Positions 53,901 through 60,810 of a stretch of DNA of 64,000 nt are shown piece by piece (the first letter of the stretch is position 1; every line of letters begins with the position of its first letter). The position numbers and the translations under genes were made by a program. The DNA comes from JAJFFW01 sp965263375 (GTDB lineage Bacteria > Pseudomonadota > Alphaproteobacteria > Caulobacterales > Parvularculaceae). The stretch lies in the NCBI GenBank assembly GCA_965263375.1, contig OZ253669.1:2604001-2668000 (forward strand), given 5' to 3'. The notes under the pieces are model-generated. The model was not told where the DNA came from, searched no databases, and saw nothing but the letters and a program-made list of their open reading frames with translations.

Positions 53901-53978
53901 GTCTTCGCCGACAATTCCCCCGATGCCGGTGCTAAGTTGATCAGCTGGTGTTACGGGGGCGTCGCCATCCTTGGCCAT
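50976..53978 (-). CDS. sucA: 2-Oxoglutarate dehydrogenase E1 component
   Basis: The 1000-residue protein is of full length. It has the N-terminal segment LYLEAQYERFLENPNTVSEAWRDYF that anchors E1 to the complex, GMPHRGRLNVLAAVMGKPY, the thiamine-diphosphate site GDAAFAGQGIVAE with NNQIGFTT, and RYGHNEGDEPGFTQP. It decarboxylates 2-oxoglutarate onto thiamine diphosphate. It lies upstream of sucB and downstream of sucD (99 bases), on the same strand. A good AAGG site is not obvious, but the start MAKDGDAPVTPADQL fits relatives. Confidence 0.97.
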   Translation of the reverse strand: MAKDGDAPVTPADQLSTGIGGIVGEDPQTALSGANALYLEAQYERFLENPNTVSEAWRDYFVRLQNGSGEVASTEGPSWRRTDWPPKPNGELTAALDGNWSEVEAVLEKKIAKRSVSTGASSDPEQLRQATKDSLRALMLIRAYRIRGHLMADLDPLGLQKEEVHPELDPLTLGFSEADMDREIFIDHVLGLETATLRQILEIVKRTYCGAFAVEFMHITDPDQKSWLQQRIEGPDKDITFTDEGKKAILKKLIEAEGFENFLNIKYTGTKRFGLDGAEGMVPALEQIIKRGGALGVQEIIVGMPHRGRLNVLAAVMGKPYHHIFHEFQGGSVTPDDVGGSGDVKYHLGASSDRAFDGNKVHLSLTANPSHLEAVNPVVLGKARAKQDRLRKEDASLERGCVAPLLLHGDAAFAGQGIVAEGFGLSGLRGYNTAGTVHFIVNNQIGFTTSPQFSRSSPYPSDVAKMVEAPIFHVNGDDPEAVVYAAKVATEFRQFFGADVVIDMFCYRRYGHNEGDEPGFTQPLMYKKIRSHQTVGSIYAKRLVEQGVIDSEWEAREREKFRSFLDSEFSAAEAFKPNKADWLDGQWSGFVPPVDDDRRGDTAVEIDELREIGMVTASYPDGFPVHRTLKRVLEQKKKAFESGEGIDWASAEALAFGALTREGFGVRLSGQDSRRGTFSQRHAVFINQETEDTYIPLQNLPGATGDFEVHDSNLSEFGVMGFEYGYSLANPKYLVMWEGQFGDFVNGAQIIIDQFLTSGERKWLRMSGLVLLLPHGYEGQGPEHSSARLERFLQMCAQDNIQVANCTTPANYFHILRRQMRRNFRKPLVLMTPKSLLRHKRCVSSLEEMGPGSSFHRVLWDDAEYKPGSTVVLAEDKKIRRVIMCSGKVYYDLLEEREKRDINDVYILRVEQFYPFPAHSIIDELQRFRGAEMVWCQEEPKNMGAWFFMEPNIEWVLGRIKAKHPRARYVGRAASASPATGLMSRHKKELEEFLDEAFAK

Positions 53979-54077
53979 TAATTTATTCCCAGATCTTTAT
54001 ATTCAATCATTCCATCGCGATTAGCCCATTATCAATCAGCTAAAATGGGCAAGATGGTTAACATAATCCCAAAATCT

Positions 54078-54989
54078 TTATTTTTTCAAAATTTCCAACA
54101 ATGTCCGCCCCATAGCAGCCGGGGTTGGAGAGACCGCAATGCCAGCGCGGTTCATCGCTTCGATCTTCGCCGCCGCGGTATCATCACCGCCGGAAACAAT
54201 CGCGCCAGCATGGCCCATCCGGCGACCAGGAGGCGCGGTAACGCCAGCAATAAAACCAACCGTCGGTTTTTTAACTTTGTTATCCGCCAAGAATTGAGCC
54301 GCATCAGCCTCAGCCGAACCGCCAATTTCACCAATCATAATAATGGAGTGGGTTTCATCGTCCGCGAGGAAAAGCTCCAACACGTCGATAAAATCGGTGC
54401 CTTTCACTGGGTCGCCGCCAATGCCGACACAAGTAGACTGGCCCAAGCCCGCGGTGGTTGTTTGGTGAACCGCCTCATAAGTCAAAGTACCAGAGCGCGA
54501 GACCACCCCAACATTACCCCTTCGGTGAATATGGCCAGGCATAATACCAATCTTGCATTCATCCGGCGTAATCACACCTGGGCAGTTTGGGCCGACCAAA
54601 CGAGAAGCCGAACCATCAAGGGCGCGATTAACTTTGACCATATCTTGAACAGGAATGCCTTCGGTGATGCAAACGATCAACGGCACTTCTGCTTCAATCG
54701 CCTCTAGGATTGAGTCTGCCGCAAAGGGCGGCGGCACATAAATCACAGAAGCATCAACACCCACTTTATCACGCGCCTCAGCCACCGTATCGAAAACAGG
54801 CAGTTCAGCTTCTTTAGCATTATCTGGCGCAGCTTGTGTCGCCTTCCAGGTTTGACCGCCTTTACCGGGCGTCACACCGCCGACCATTTTTGTTCCATAG
54901 CCAATGGCTTGCTCTGTATGGAACGTACCTTGGCTGCCGGTTAGGCCCTGGCAAATAACTTTTGTATCTTTATTGATGAGAATAGACAT
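54078..54989 (-). CDS. sucD: Succinyl-CoA ligase [ADP-forming] alpha subunit
   Basis: The 303-residue protein has the CoA-binding fold (QGLTGSQGTFHTEQAI), GPNCPGVITPDECKIGIMPGH, and the phosphohistidine segment GHAGAIVSGGDDTAAAK. Length is normal. It works as a dimer with the beta subunit SucC to make ATP from succinyl-CoA. sucC normally precedes sucD directly, but here upstream DNA is a 329-base gap and then the molybdenum-cofactor genes, so sucC must be elsewhere. GGAGAAGTCA precedes the ATG. Confidence 0.96.
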   Translation of the reverse strand: MSILINKDTKVICQGLTGSQGTFHTEQAIGYGTKMVGGVTPGKGGQTWKATQAAPDNAKEAELPVFDTVAEARDKVGVDASVIYVPPPFAADSILEAIEAEVPLIVCITEGIPVQDMVKVNRALDGSASRLVGPNCPGVITPDECKIGIMPGHIHRRGNVGVVSRSGTLTYEAVHQTTTAGLGQSTCVGIGGDPVKGTDFIDVLELFLADDETHSIIMIGEIGGSAEADAAQFLADNKVKKPTVGFIAGVTAPPGRRMGHAGAIVSGGDDTAAAKIEAMNRAGIAVSPTPAAMGRTLLEILKK

Positions 54990-55318
54990 TGACTTCTCCG
55001 AAAACGGTAAGGCGGGAGGGTATTTTGTATGGTCTTAGACCTCCACGCCAAGAAGGGCAACAAAAACCGACGGTCCTTATATCAATAAAAATACTTTGAT
55101 GTTTTGAGGATTTAGCACAAAGCCCCACCAGTTGTTGTGTGAAAATCCGCAAATTGGCGTGCAACAATCCGCACATAGGCCCAACTTTGAACCACGCCAA
55201 AGACCCAATCACAAAAAAACGCCACAACCCGCTGAAATATATACAAAATTCACAACCCACAAAGCGGAGACGCATTTAGAATCAAAACCGCAGCTTCAAC
55301 ATAAGGGAATGATGCAAA
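54990..55318. other. Gap between mobA and sucD where sucC would be expected
   Basis: No gene or recognisable sucC remnant is present on either strand. The minus strand holds T-rich DNA and should contain the sucD-sucA promoter, though no clear -35/-10 pair was found. A run of G-containing, CA-rich sequence (55190-55260) is free of stop codons in one frame but has no family match. Confidence 0.4.
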
Positions 55319-55918
55319 TTACTTCTTACAGAGAATATTTTTCGCCATTCGCAACTGTTCTGGCGTATTTATATTCGTGAAAGCGGCGCTATCACCCTCA
55401 AAAGCAACATGTACCGCCCCAACGAGGCCCGCCACTTGTCTTAGCGGGAAACCATCCTTGCCCAAAGAGGTGAGTACAGGCGATAGATCGGCGCAGCGCC
55501 AATAGGCGAACGTTGGATGAAGCCTCTCGCCAGTATTTATGATAGCGCTACCATTTTCTTGATAAAGCTTATCGAGCAATTCAGTACTTACAAACGGGGC
55601 GTCAACAGGGACCGTAAAAAAGCCTTTTATGTGAGGCCGATTTTGTTGAAGCCATGTAACAGCAGCCCACAGACCAGCTGCTGGCCCCAAAGGGCCATCC
55701 AAAAGATCGCGAATAACCTTTAATCCCGTCCCATAATTTTGATGGCCAGAAATAAAAACTTCGTCCGCCTGCGGCTTGACCCGCGCCAATACGTGATCAA
55801 TCAAAGGCTGGTCATTTAACAGAACAGCGCCCTTGTCCACTCCCCCCAAACGCTCCCCACGGCCGCCCGCCAAAATGACAACAACTCGTGGCTTTATCAT
55901 TTTGGGATTTGAGCCCAT
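55319..55918 (-). CDS. mobA: Molybdenum cofactor guanylyltransferase
   Basis: The 199-residue protein has the nucleotidyltransferase start VVILAGGRGERLGGVDKGAVLL, then FISGHQNYG, LDGPLGPAAGLWAAV, and VPVDAPFVSTELLD, the GTP- and Mg-binding segments of MobA. It joins GMP to molybdopterin to give the bis-MGD form of the cofactor. It is the last gene of the moa-moe-mob cluster, nine bases after moeA. Confidence 0.93.
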   Translation of the reverse strand: MGSNPKMIKPRVVVILAGGRGERLGGVDKGAVLLNDQPLIDHVLARVKPQADEVFISGHQNYGTGLKVIRDLLDGPLGPAAGLWAAVTWLQQNRPHIKGFFTVPVDAPFVSTELLDKLYQENGSAIINTGERLHPTFAYWRCADLSPVLTSLGKDGFPLRQVAGLVGAVHVAFEGDSAAFTNINTPEQLRMAKNILCKK

Positions 55919-55927
55919 TTGCTTACC

Positions 55928-57127
55928 CTAACGAATACGTACAATCTCAACATCATCCCCCACTAAGGCGGCTGGTGCATCAACAGGGCGACGAATCAAA
56001 ACATTAGCCTCACAAAAAGGCGCCAATAGTGAACTGTCTTGATTACCGGCGGGGGTTACACCCAAAACACCGTCACAAATTACAGCCCGCCCGCGCAGAT
56101 ACGCCTCCCGCCGCCCATTTGCCTTTATGGACGTTTGCAACTGCCCTTTTTCAAAGACTGACGAGACTTCATCAACCAATCCCGCAAGGCGTTTCACGAC
56201 CGGTTTAATGAATAAAGCCGCCGTTACGATCGCTGAGGCGGGATTACCAGGAAGGCCAATAACATGAGCGTTTCCAAGGCGGCCATACCACAATGGTTTT
56301 CCGGGGCGAACGGCGACTTTTTCAAATACGATTTCACCGCCGACTGCCGCAAAAGCTGACTTAACATAGTCATAGTCCCCAACAGACGCGCCGCCGATTG
56401 GCGTCAGGATATCATAGTCTTTTGCGCGTTCAAAAAACGACTTTAGCGCCGCCTCGTCATCGGGCGCACAACCGAGATAATCTGGCTCCCCGCCCCAATC
56501 CATGATCATCTCAGCCAAAGCATAGTGATTTGAGTTGATAATCTCGCCAGCGTTCAAAATCGCCCCGGGCTCGCGCAACTCATCACCGTTTGAAAATAAT
56601 CCAACCCTTGGCTTGCGCACCACATCAATCGCCCCTAAATTCGCTGCGGCGAATATCGATCCGTGCACGGCATGCAGCTCGGTTCCAGCTGAAGCGAGCA
56701 CATCACCGGCGACAAAATCCACGCCTGCGGGGCGAATATTACGGGGTTCATTTTGAGGGGCTTTTATAGTGATTTGATGACCATCACATTCAACCTCTTC
56801 TTGGATAACAACATGGTCAGCGCCTTCAGGCACAACCCCGCCAGTAAAAATACGAACAGCTTGGCCTTGCCCAACGACACCGTCAAAAGGCGCCCCCGCA
56901 GGCGCCTCGCCGATAACCATCAGTTGAACGCCTATCTCCTGCTCAAGATCTGAAAACCGCACCGCATAGCCGTCCATCGCTGACGCGGAAAAAGGGGGCT
57001 GGGTGATTGCGGCTATAGCATCTTTTGCAAGGACCCGCCCCTTGATATTGACAAGCCCCACCCGCTCCGCCTCTAGACTTGCAGCGCCCGCCAGTAGTTC
57101 TTTTAACGCCGCTTCAACGCTTCGCAT
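55928..57127 (-). CDS. moeA: Molybdopterin molybdenumtransferase
   Basis: The 399-residue protein has the MoeA signatures PPFSASAMDGYAVR, IFTGGVVPEGADHVVIQEE, VGLFSNGDELREPG, ILTPIGGASVGDYDYVK, and GLPGNPASAIV. It inserts molybdate into adenylated molybdopterin. Length and domain order are normal. It follows moaC by 26 bases and precedes mobA by nine. Confidence 0.96.
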   Translation of the reverse strand: MRSVEAALKELLAGAASLEAERVGLVNIKGRVLAKDAIAAITQPPFSASAMDGYAVRFSDLEQEIGVQLMVIGEAPAGAPFDGVVGQGQAVRIFTGGVVPEGADHVVIQEEVECDGHQITIKAPQNEPRNIRPAGVDFVAGDVLASAGTELHAVHGSIFAAANLGAIDVVRKPRVGLFSNGDELREPGAILNAGEIINSNHYALAEMIMDWGGEPDYLGCAPDDEAALKSFFERAKDYDILTPIGGASVGDYDYVKSAFAAVGGEIVFEKVAVRPGKPLWYGRLGNAHVIGLPGNPASAIVTAALFIKPVVKRLAGLVDEVSSVFEKGQLQTSIKANGRREAYLRGRAVICDGVLGVTPAGNQDSSLLAPFCEANVLIRRPVDAPAALVGDDVEIVRIR

Positions 57128-57153
57128 GGCTTTCTATTTCCTTGATGCTATAT

Positions 57154-57633
57154 TTATTCTTTGCGGGAATAATTTCCCGACTGGCCGCCCGATTTTTGCA
57201 GCAATCTAATATCGTCAATCACCATAGATTTATCGAGCGCCTTAGCCATATCATAGATCGTTAAACAAGCAGTAGAAACGGCGGTTAGCGCCTCCATCTC
57301 AACACCGGTTTGTCCCGTGGTTTTGACACGCGCCGTGACAATAAAAGCGCACGCGTTATCATTTGGCTCAACCGTTAGCTTCAGACCAGAAATCGGTAAT
57401 GGATGACATAGCGGAATAAGGTCAGCTGTTTTCTTTGCCCCCATAATGCCTGCGAGCTCAGCGATAGAGGCAATATCCCCCTTTTTCACGCCCTGCGCAC
57501 GGATTTGTTTATACGCAGCCTCGCCAAAACGCACACGGCCCTCAGCTATAGCCTCACGGCTTGTGGCAGGTTTTTCAGAGACATCCACCATTCGTGGACG
57601 GCCCGCTTCATCAAAATGGGTCAGTTTGGACAT
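57154..57633 (-). CDS. moaC: Cyclic pyranopterin monophosphate synthase MoaC
   Basis: The 159-residue protein has the MoaC motifs LTHFDEAGRPRMVDVSEKP, GIMGAKKTADLIPLCHPLPIS, and GVEMEALTAVSTACLTIYDMAKALDK. With MoaA it converts GTP to cyclic pyranopterin monophosphate, the first step of cofactor synthesis. Its start overlaps the moaB stop by one base, so the two are cotranslated. Confidence 0.97.
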   Translation of the reverse strand: MSKLTHFDEAGRPRMVDVSEKPATSREAIAEGRVRFGEAAYKQIRAQGVKKGDIASIAELAGIMGAKKTADLIPLCHPLPISGLKLTVEPNDNACAFIVTARVKTTGQTGVEMEALTAVSTACLTIYDMAKALDKSMVIDDIRLLQKSGGQSGNYSRKE

Positions 57634-58163
57634 TATACTTCTTGGAGACGCGGCATCAGCTCCACCAAATTACAAGGGCGATGACGGGAGTCGAGCTGCA
57701 ATCTGATGACTTTATCCCACCCGTCCTTCACGGCGCCGTTCGATCCGGGCAGCGCAAAGATAAAGGTGCTGTTAGCAAGCCCCGCAACCGCACGTGATTG
57801 CAGTGTGGAAAGTCCAACGCTCTCATAACTAACCTTGTGAAAGATCACCGAAAACCCATCGATCTCTTTTTCAAAGAGGGGGCGGATCGCCTCTGGCGTA
57901 ACATCGCGCCCCGTTAGCCCTGTGCCCCCCGTCGAGATAACCACATCAACTTCCGGCGCGGCGATCCATGCTGAGACCGTAGAAGCGATCAGTGCACGGT
58001 CATCCCGCAGGATTTTACGGTCAGCAAGCGTGTGGCCAGCCTCTTCAAGGCGCGCCACGAGAATATCGCCAGACGTGTCGTCTGCTTGCGTGCGCGTATC
58101 GCTAACCGTCAAGATCGCGATGCGCACAGGTTTAAATTCTAAACTCTCATTAATCCCATGCAT
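57633..58163 (-). CDS. moaB: Molybdenum cofactor biosynthesis protein MoaB
   Basis: The 176-residue protein has RIAILTVSDTRTQADDTSGDIL, DVVISTGGTGLTGRDVTPEAI and FALPGSNGAVKDGWDKV, the MoaB/Mog signatures. It probably adenylates molybdopterin before MoeA inserts molybdenum, although its role is redundant with Mog in some bacteria. It starts 66 bases after moaE. The start could have its own weak promoter in that gap. Confidence 0.95.
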   Translation of the reverse strand: MHGINESLEFKPVRIAILTVSDTRTQADDTSGDILVARLEEAGHTLADRKILRDDRALIASTVSAWIAAPEVDVVISTGGTGLTGRDVTPEAIRPLFEKEIDGFSVIFHKVSYESVGLSTLQSRAVAGLANSTFIFALPGSNGAVKDGWDKVIRLQLDSRHRPCNLVELMPRLQEV

Positions 58164-58229
58164 TGGGTATTCTCCTGGGTCCTATTGGGCGGTCGTTCAC
58201 ATTCTGATCGGCGCAGCCCAGCACAATAA

Positions 58230-58679
58230 TCACCACCGCGCAGCATCTTCATAGTCTGCTGCGCGCGGCTCAATCCACTCTTCGCTGTTGACGCGCTTTT
58301 CTTTCTTCCAAAAAAGCGCCTTAGTTTTCAAGTAGTCCATGATGAAATCAACCGCCTCAAAGGCCTCGCGCCGGTGAGCAGCGGCGGCCGCGACAAGCAC
58401 AATCGGCTCCCCCGGCGCAAGATCGCCCACACGATGGATAATTAGATAAGCATCCAGTTCAAAGCGAGACTTAGCATCTTCGGCGATTTTTAAAATCGAG
58501 CGTTCCGTTGCGCCTGGATAATGCTCAAGATAAAGGCTTTTCACGCCATCGTCTTTACGCGCGGTTTCGGATCGGACATTCCCGATAAAACTTGTTACGC
58601 CGCCAGAGTGCGCCGTTGTCTCTGCAAAGACATCTAATTCTTTAATGGGGTCAAATGGCGTCTCATCGATTCGGATCAT
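58230..58679 (-). CDS. moaE: Molybdopterin synthase catalytic subunit MoaE
   Basis: The 149-residue protein has GGVTSFIGNVRSETARKDDGVKSLYLEHYPG, the HRVGDLAPGEPIVLVAAAAAHR segment and LKTKALFWKKE with the catalytic Lys. It converts cyclic pyranopterin monophosphate to molybdopterin with sulfur from MoaD. moaD ends five bases before its start. Confidence 0.96.
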   Translation of the reverse strand: MIRIDETPFDPIKELDVFAETTAHSGGVTSFIGNVRSETARKDDGVKSLYLEHYPGATERSILKIAEDAKSRFELDAYLIIHRVGDLAPGEPIVLVAAAAAHRREAFEAVDFIMDYLKTKALFWKKEKRVNSEEWIEPRAADYEDAARW

Positions 58680-58684
58680 GGAAC

Positions 58685-58936
58685 TTATCCACCGCTAACC
58701 GGCGGCAGAAAAGCGATCTCATCGCTGTCGTTTACGGCCGCATCTTTCCCAACCATTTCCTCATTCACAAGAAAACGCACTTTCAACTCAGCGAGCGCGG
58801 CGCCAAGCGCTGGGTTTTCTGACGACAAAGCTTGAATAAGCTCGCCGACGGATCTGGCCGCATCTGTTAATGGAAAGTCCCGCTGTCGCCCTCCGGCAAA
58901 ATCCGCCAATTTCCCAAAGAACAAAAGCTGCGCCAC
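58685..58936 (-). CDS. moaD: Molybdopterin synthase sulfur carrier MoaD
   Basis: The 83-residue protein has the ubiquitin-like fold and ends with the Gly-Gly that becomes a thiocarboxylate (FLPPVSGG). It delivers sulfur to MoaE. It lies one base from the moaA stop and five from moaE, so the operon is tightly packed. Confidence 0.96.
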   Translation of the reverse strand: MAQLLFFGKLADFAGGRQRDFPLTDAARSVGELIQALSSENPALGAALAELKVRFLVNEEMVGKDAAVNDSDEIAFLPPVSGG

Positions 58937-58937
58937 G

Positions 58938-59927
58938 CTACCCTCCAGTCACAGACATATGACGCGGCACCGCTGGCGCGGCGCCGCGCTTGGAGATGTC
59001 GAACTCATGACGTTTAGGCTTTCTCATCATCGCCTCATCTATAGCTTCGCCTAACGAAGCCTCAGGGGTCGGCCCTCTTAGCGCGGCGCGAAGGTCCACG
59101 CGATCGCTTTGTCCTAAGCACATGTATATCTGTCCTTCGCATGTCACGCGAACCCGATTGCACCCATCGCAAAAATTATTCGTAAGCGGTGTAATCAAAC
59201 CTAAAACGCCGCCCGTTTCTTCAATGCGGTGATATCGCGCCGGGCCGCCAGTGCGCATTGTTAACGGCGTTAAGGTCCATCTTGCGGAAAGATTGTCCAA
59301 AACCTCCGTTAACGGTAGATATTGATCGACCCGGTCCATGTCTATTTCGCCCAAGGGCATGACTTCAATAAGGGTCATGTCCATCCCGCGGCCATGCGCC
59401 CACGCGATCAGACTAGGAATTTCTTGATCGTTAAAGCCTTTCATCGCAACGGTATTGATCTTTACTTTAAGCCCAGCCGCTTGCGCCGCATCCAGCCCTT
59501 CAAGAACCCGTGAAAGCATCGCCCGCCGGGTCAGACGCGCAAATTTTTCATCGTCCAACGTATCAAGCGACACGTTTATACGCTCAACGCCCATGGCTTT
59601 AAGATCGCTTGCAAATTGGGGGAGCTGCGTTCCATTTGTGGTGAGCGTCAGCTCGTCCAAGCCTTCACCTAAATGACTGGAAACCGCTTTAAACAGTCGC
59701 CGCACATCCCGACGCACAAGGGGTTCGCCGCCCGATATGCGGATCTTGCGCACACCGCGCGAAATAAATGCGCGGCAAACCTGATCCAGCTCTTCAAATG
59801 TCAAGAGATCCTTTTTCGGAACGAAGGTCATATCCTCCGCCATACAATAAGCGCAGCGAAGATCGCATCGGTCCGTTACAGACAGTCTTAAATAAGTGAT
59901 TTCCCGGCCAAACTGGTCGCGCAACAT
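58938..59927 (-). CDS. moaA: GTP 3',8-cyclase MoaA
   Basis: The 329-residue radical-SAM enzyme has the first iron-sulfur motif CDLRCAYC (about 20-27), the C-terminal motif FCDGCNRVRVTCEGQIYMC and the terminal Gly-Gly. It performs the first step of molybdopterin synthesis on GTP. It heads the moaA-moaD-moaE-moaB-moaC-moeA-mobA run. Upstream, its leader folds into a compact RNA structure, the second main reason to suspect control of this operon at the RNA level. Confidence 0.97.
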   Translation of the reverse strand: MLRDQFGREITYLRLSVTDRCDLRCAYCMAEDMTFVPKKDLLTFEELDQVCRAFISRGVRKIRISGGEPLVRRDVRRLFKAVSSHLGEGLDELTLTTNGTQLPQFASDLKAMGVERINVSLDTLDDEKFARLTRRAMLSRVLEGLDAAQAAGLKVKINTVAMKGFNDQEIPSLIAWAHGRGMDMTLIEVMPLGEIDMDRVDQYLPLTEVLDNLSARWTLTPLTMRTGGPARYHRIEETGGVLGLITPLTNNFCDGCNRVRVTCEGQIYMCLGQSDRVDLRAALRGPTPEASLGEAIDEAMMRKPKRHEFDISKRGAAPAVPRHMSVTGG

Positions 59928-60007
59928 GACTGTTATTATCCTTTTGCGCCGCTGAACTCAGTGGAGGCGCTGTAAGGCCTCAATAATCAAAGATTATCGG
60001 CGCAAAA
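59928..60007 (-). promoter_or_regulatory. Candidate cis-regulatory RNA: four-helix junction in the moaA leader
   Basis: On the minus strand, TTTTGCGCCG (60007 to 59998) pairs perfectly with CGGCGCAAAA (59951 to 59942). Three small helices fill almost all the enclosed 46 bases: ATAATC/GATTAT (loop TTT), GAGGC/GCCTC (loop of 8), and CTG/CAG (loop of 4). The junction leaves about three unpaired bases in total. Directly after the closing stem comes GGA of an AAAAGGA ribosome site, 11 bases before the ATG. Moco RNA switches are known upstream of moa genes in other bacteria, but this 66-base fold does not match that motif as I know it. Confidence 0.6.
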
Positions 60008-60105
60008 ACAAGCCTGTACGGCATTCGCAATAGCCTGAGATGACGCTTGAAAGTCGATTTTCGTTATTACGGTTTAAAAACCAGCGCCACTGTTCGTTCA
60101 AACAA

Positions 60106-60786
60106 TTAATGCAGAGCAGAGATATATGATGCATTAACCCAACCCACAGCCCCCTTTAACCGGCCATTGCGAGATTGAACAACGCGCACCTGAGTCCAAT
60201 TATCACTCGAGTATGAATCGAGATTCGCCGCGGTCACGACATCGCCAGGCGCAAGCGGCGATTCTCTTAACGGGGCATTTCCCTTGCCGGGGCCTTGACG
60301 AATATGAAGCCAAGCATCTGAACGCCAATAGGGCGCAGTCCGCGCAGGCAAGCCATTGGAGTGCGCCGCCCACCACGCGCTAACATCAAAACAGGGGCAT
60401 TTTTTGCCGGCGCTATCCACATCCCGGTGCCCAACAACGCTCACGCCTGGATAACGGGCGCAAAGATCCGTCAGAAGCTCTTGCAAGGTCTCGTACTGTC
60501 CGTCAGTGAAATTCGCTTCAGGGCCGCCGCTTTCAGCCATCCCTCCCACAAGGCAAATACCGACAGAAGAATGATTGACCTCACGCGCATGGGCGCCGCG
60601 CACATGCTCGTCTCGCCCTTTTTCAAGCATCCCGTCACGCTTAATCACATAATGATAACCGATGGCGGACCAGCCATTATCCTCAATGTGCCACTTATTA
60701 ATAAGCGCGGCGTCCACATGATCCATCGACGGTTTCGTGTCAGAGCAGTGGACGACCAATAGGGATGTGTTTCTACGCGGAGTCAT
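60106..60786 (-). CDS. T7-lysozyme-like N-acetylmuramoyl-L-alanine amidase with C-terminal SH3-like domain
   Basis: The 226-residue protein follows T7 lysozyme closely. VVHCSDTKPS (His13), AIGYHYVIKRDG (Tyr46-region), EVNHSSVGICLVGG, GGPEANFTDGQY, GHRDVDSAGKKCPCFD (His120, Lys128, Cys130) carry the zinc ligands and catalytic residues at nearly the same positions. Residues about 155-226 look like a bacterial SH3 wall-binding domain. It would cleave the bond between muramic acid and L-alanine. There is no signal peptide, so it needs a lysis or secretion partner or works inside. It follows the 553-residue membrane protein gene by 24 bases. No other phage gene is near. Confidence 0.92.
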   Translation of the reverse strand: MTPRRNTSLLVVHCSDTKPSMDHVDAALINKWHIEDNGWSAIGYHYVIKRDGMLEKGRDEHVRGAHAREVNHSSVGICLVGGMAESGGPEANFTDGQYETLQELLTDLCARYPGVSVVGHRDVDSAGKKCPCFDVSAWWAAHSNGLPARTAPYWRSDAWLHIRQGPGKGNAPLRESPLAPGDVVTAANLDSYSSDNWTQVRVVQSRNGRLKGAVGWVNASYISALH

Positions 60787-60810
60787 AAAAGGTTCCCCTA
60801 AAGCTCCAAA

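Noticed and set aside
54045..54707. Plus-strand frame of 220 codons across sucD
   Set aside because: Composition follows the reverse complement of sucD, and sucD is conserved to its last residues.
54990..55318. sucC remnant upstream of sucD
   Set aside because: None of the six frames shows SucC motifs.
59942..60007. Direct naming of the moaA leader as the known Moco riboswitch
   Set aside because: The fold is shorter and the recognised motif features are not evident; described as a candidate element instead.
59942..60007. Terminator of the amidase operon as an explanation of the moaA leader stem
   Set aside because: No T-run follows the closing stem on the minus strand; it is followed by the moaA ribosome site.
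60106..60786. Prophage suggested by the T7-lysozyme-like amidase
   Set aside because: No structural, replication or integrase gene is nearby; both sides are core genes (moaA cluster and hemC).
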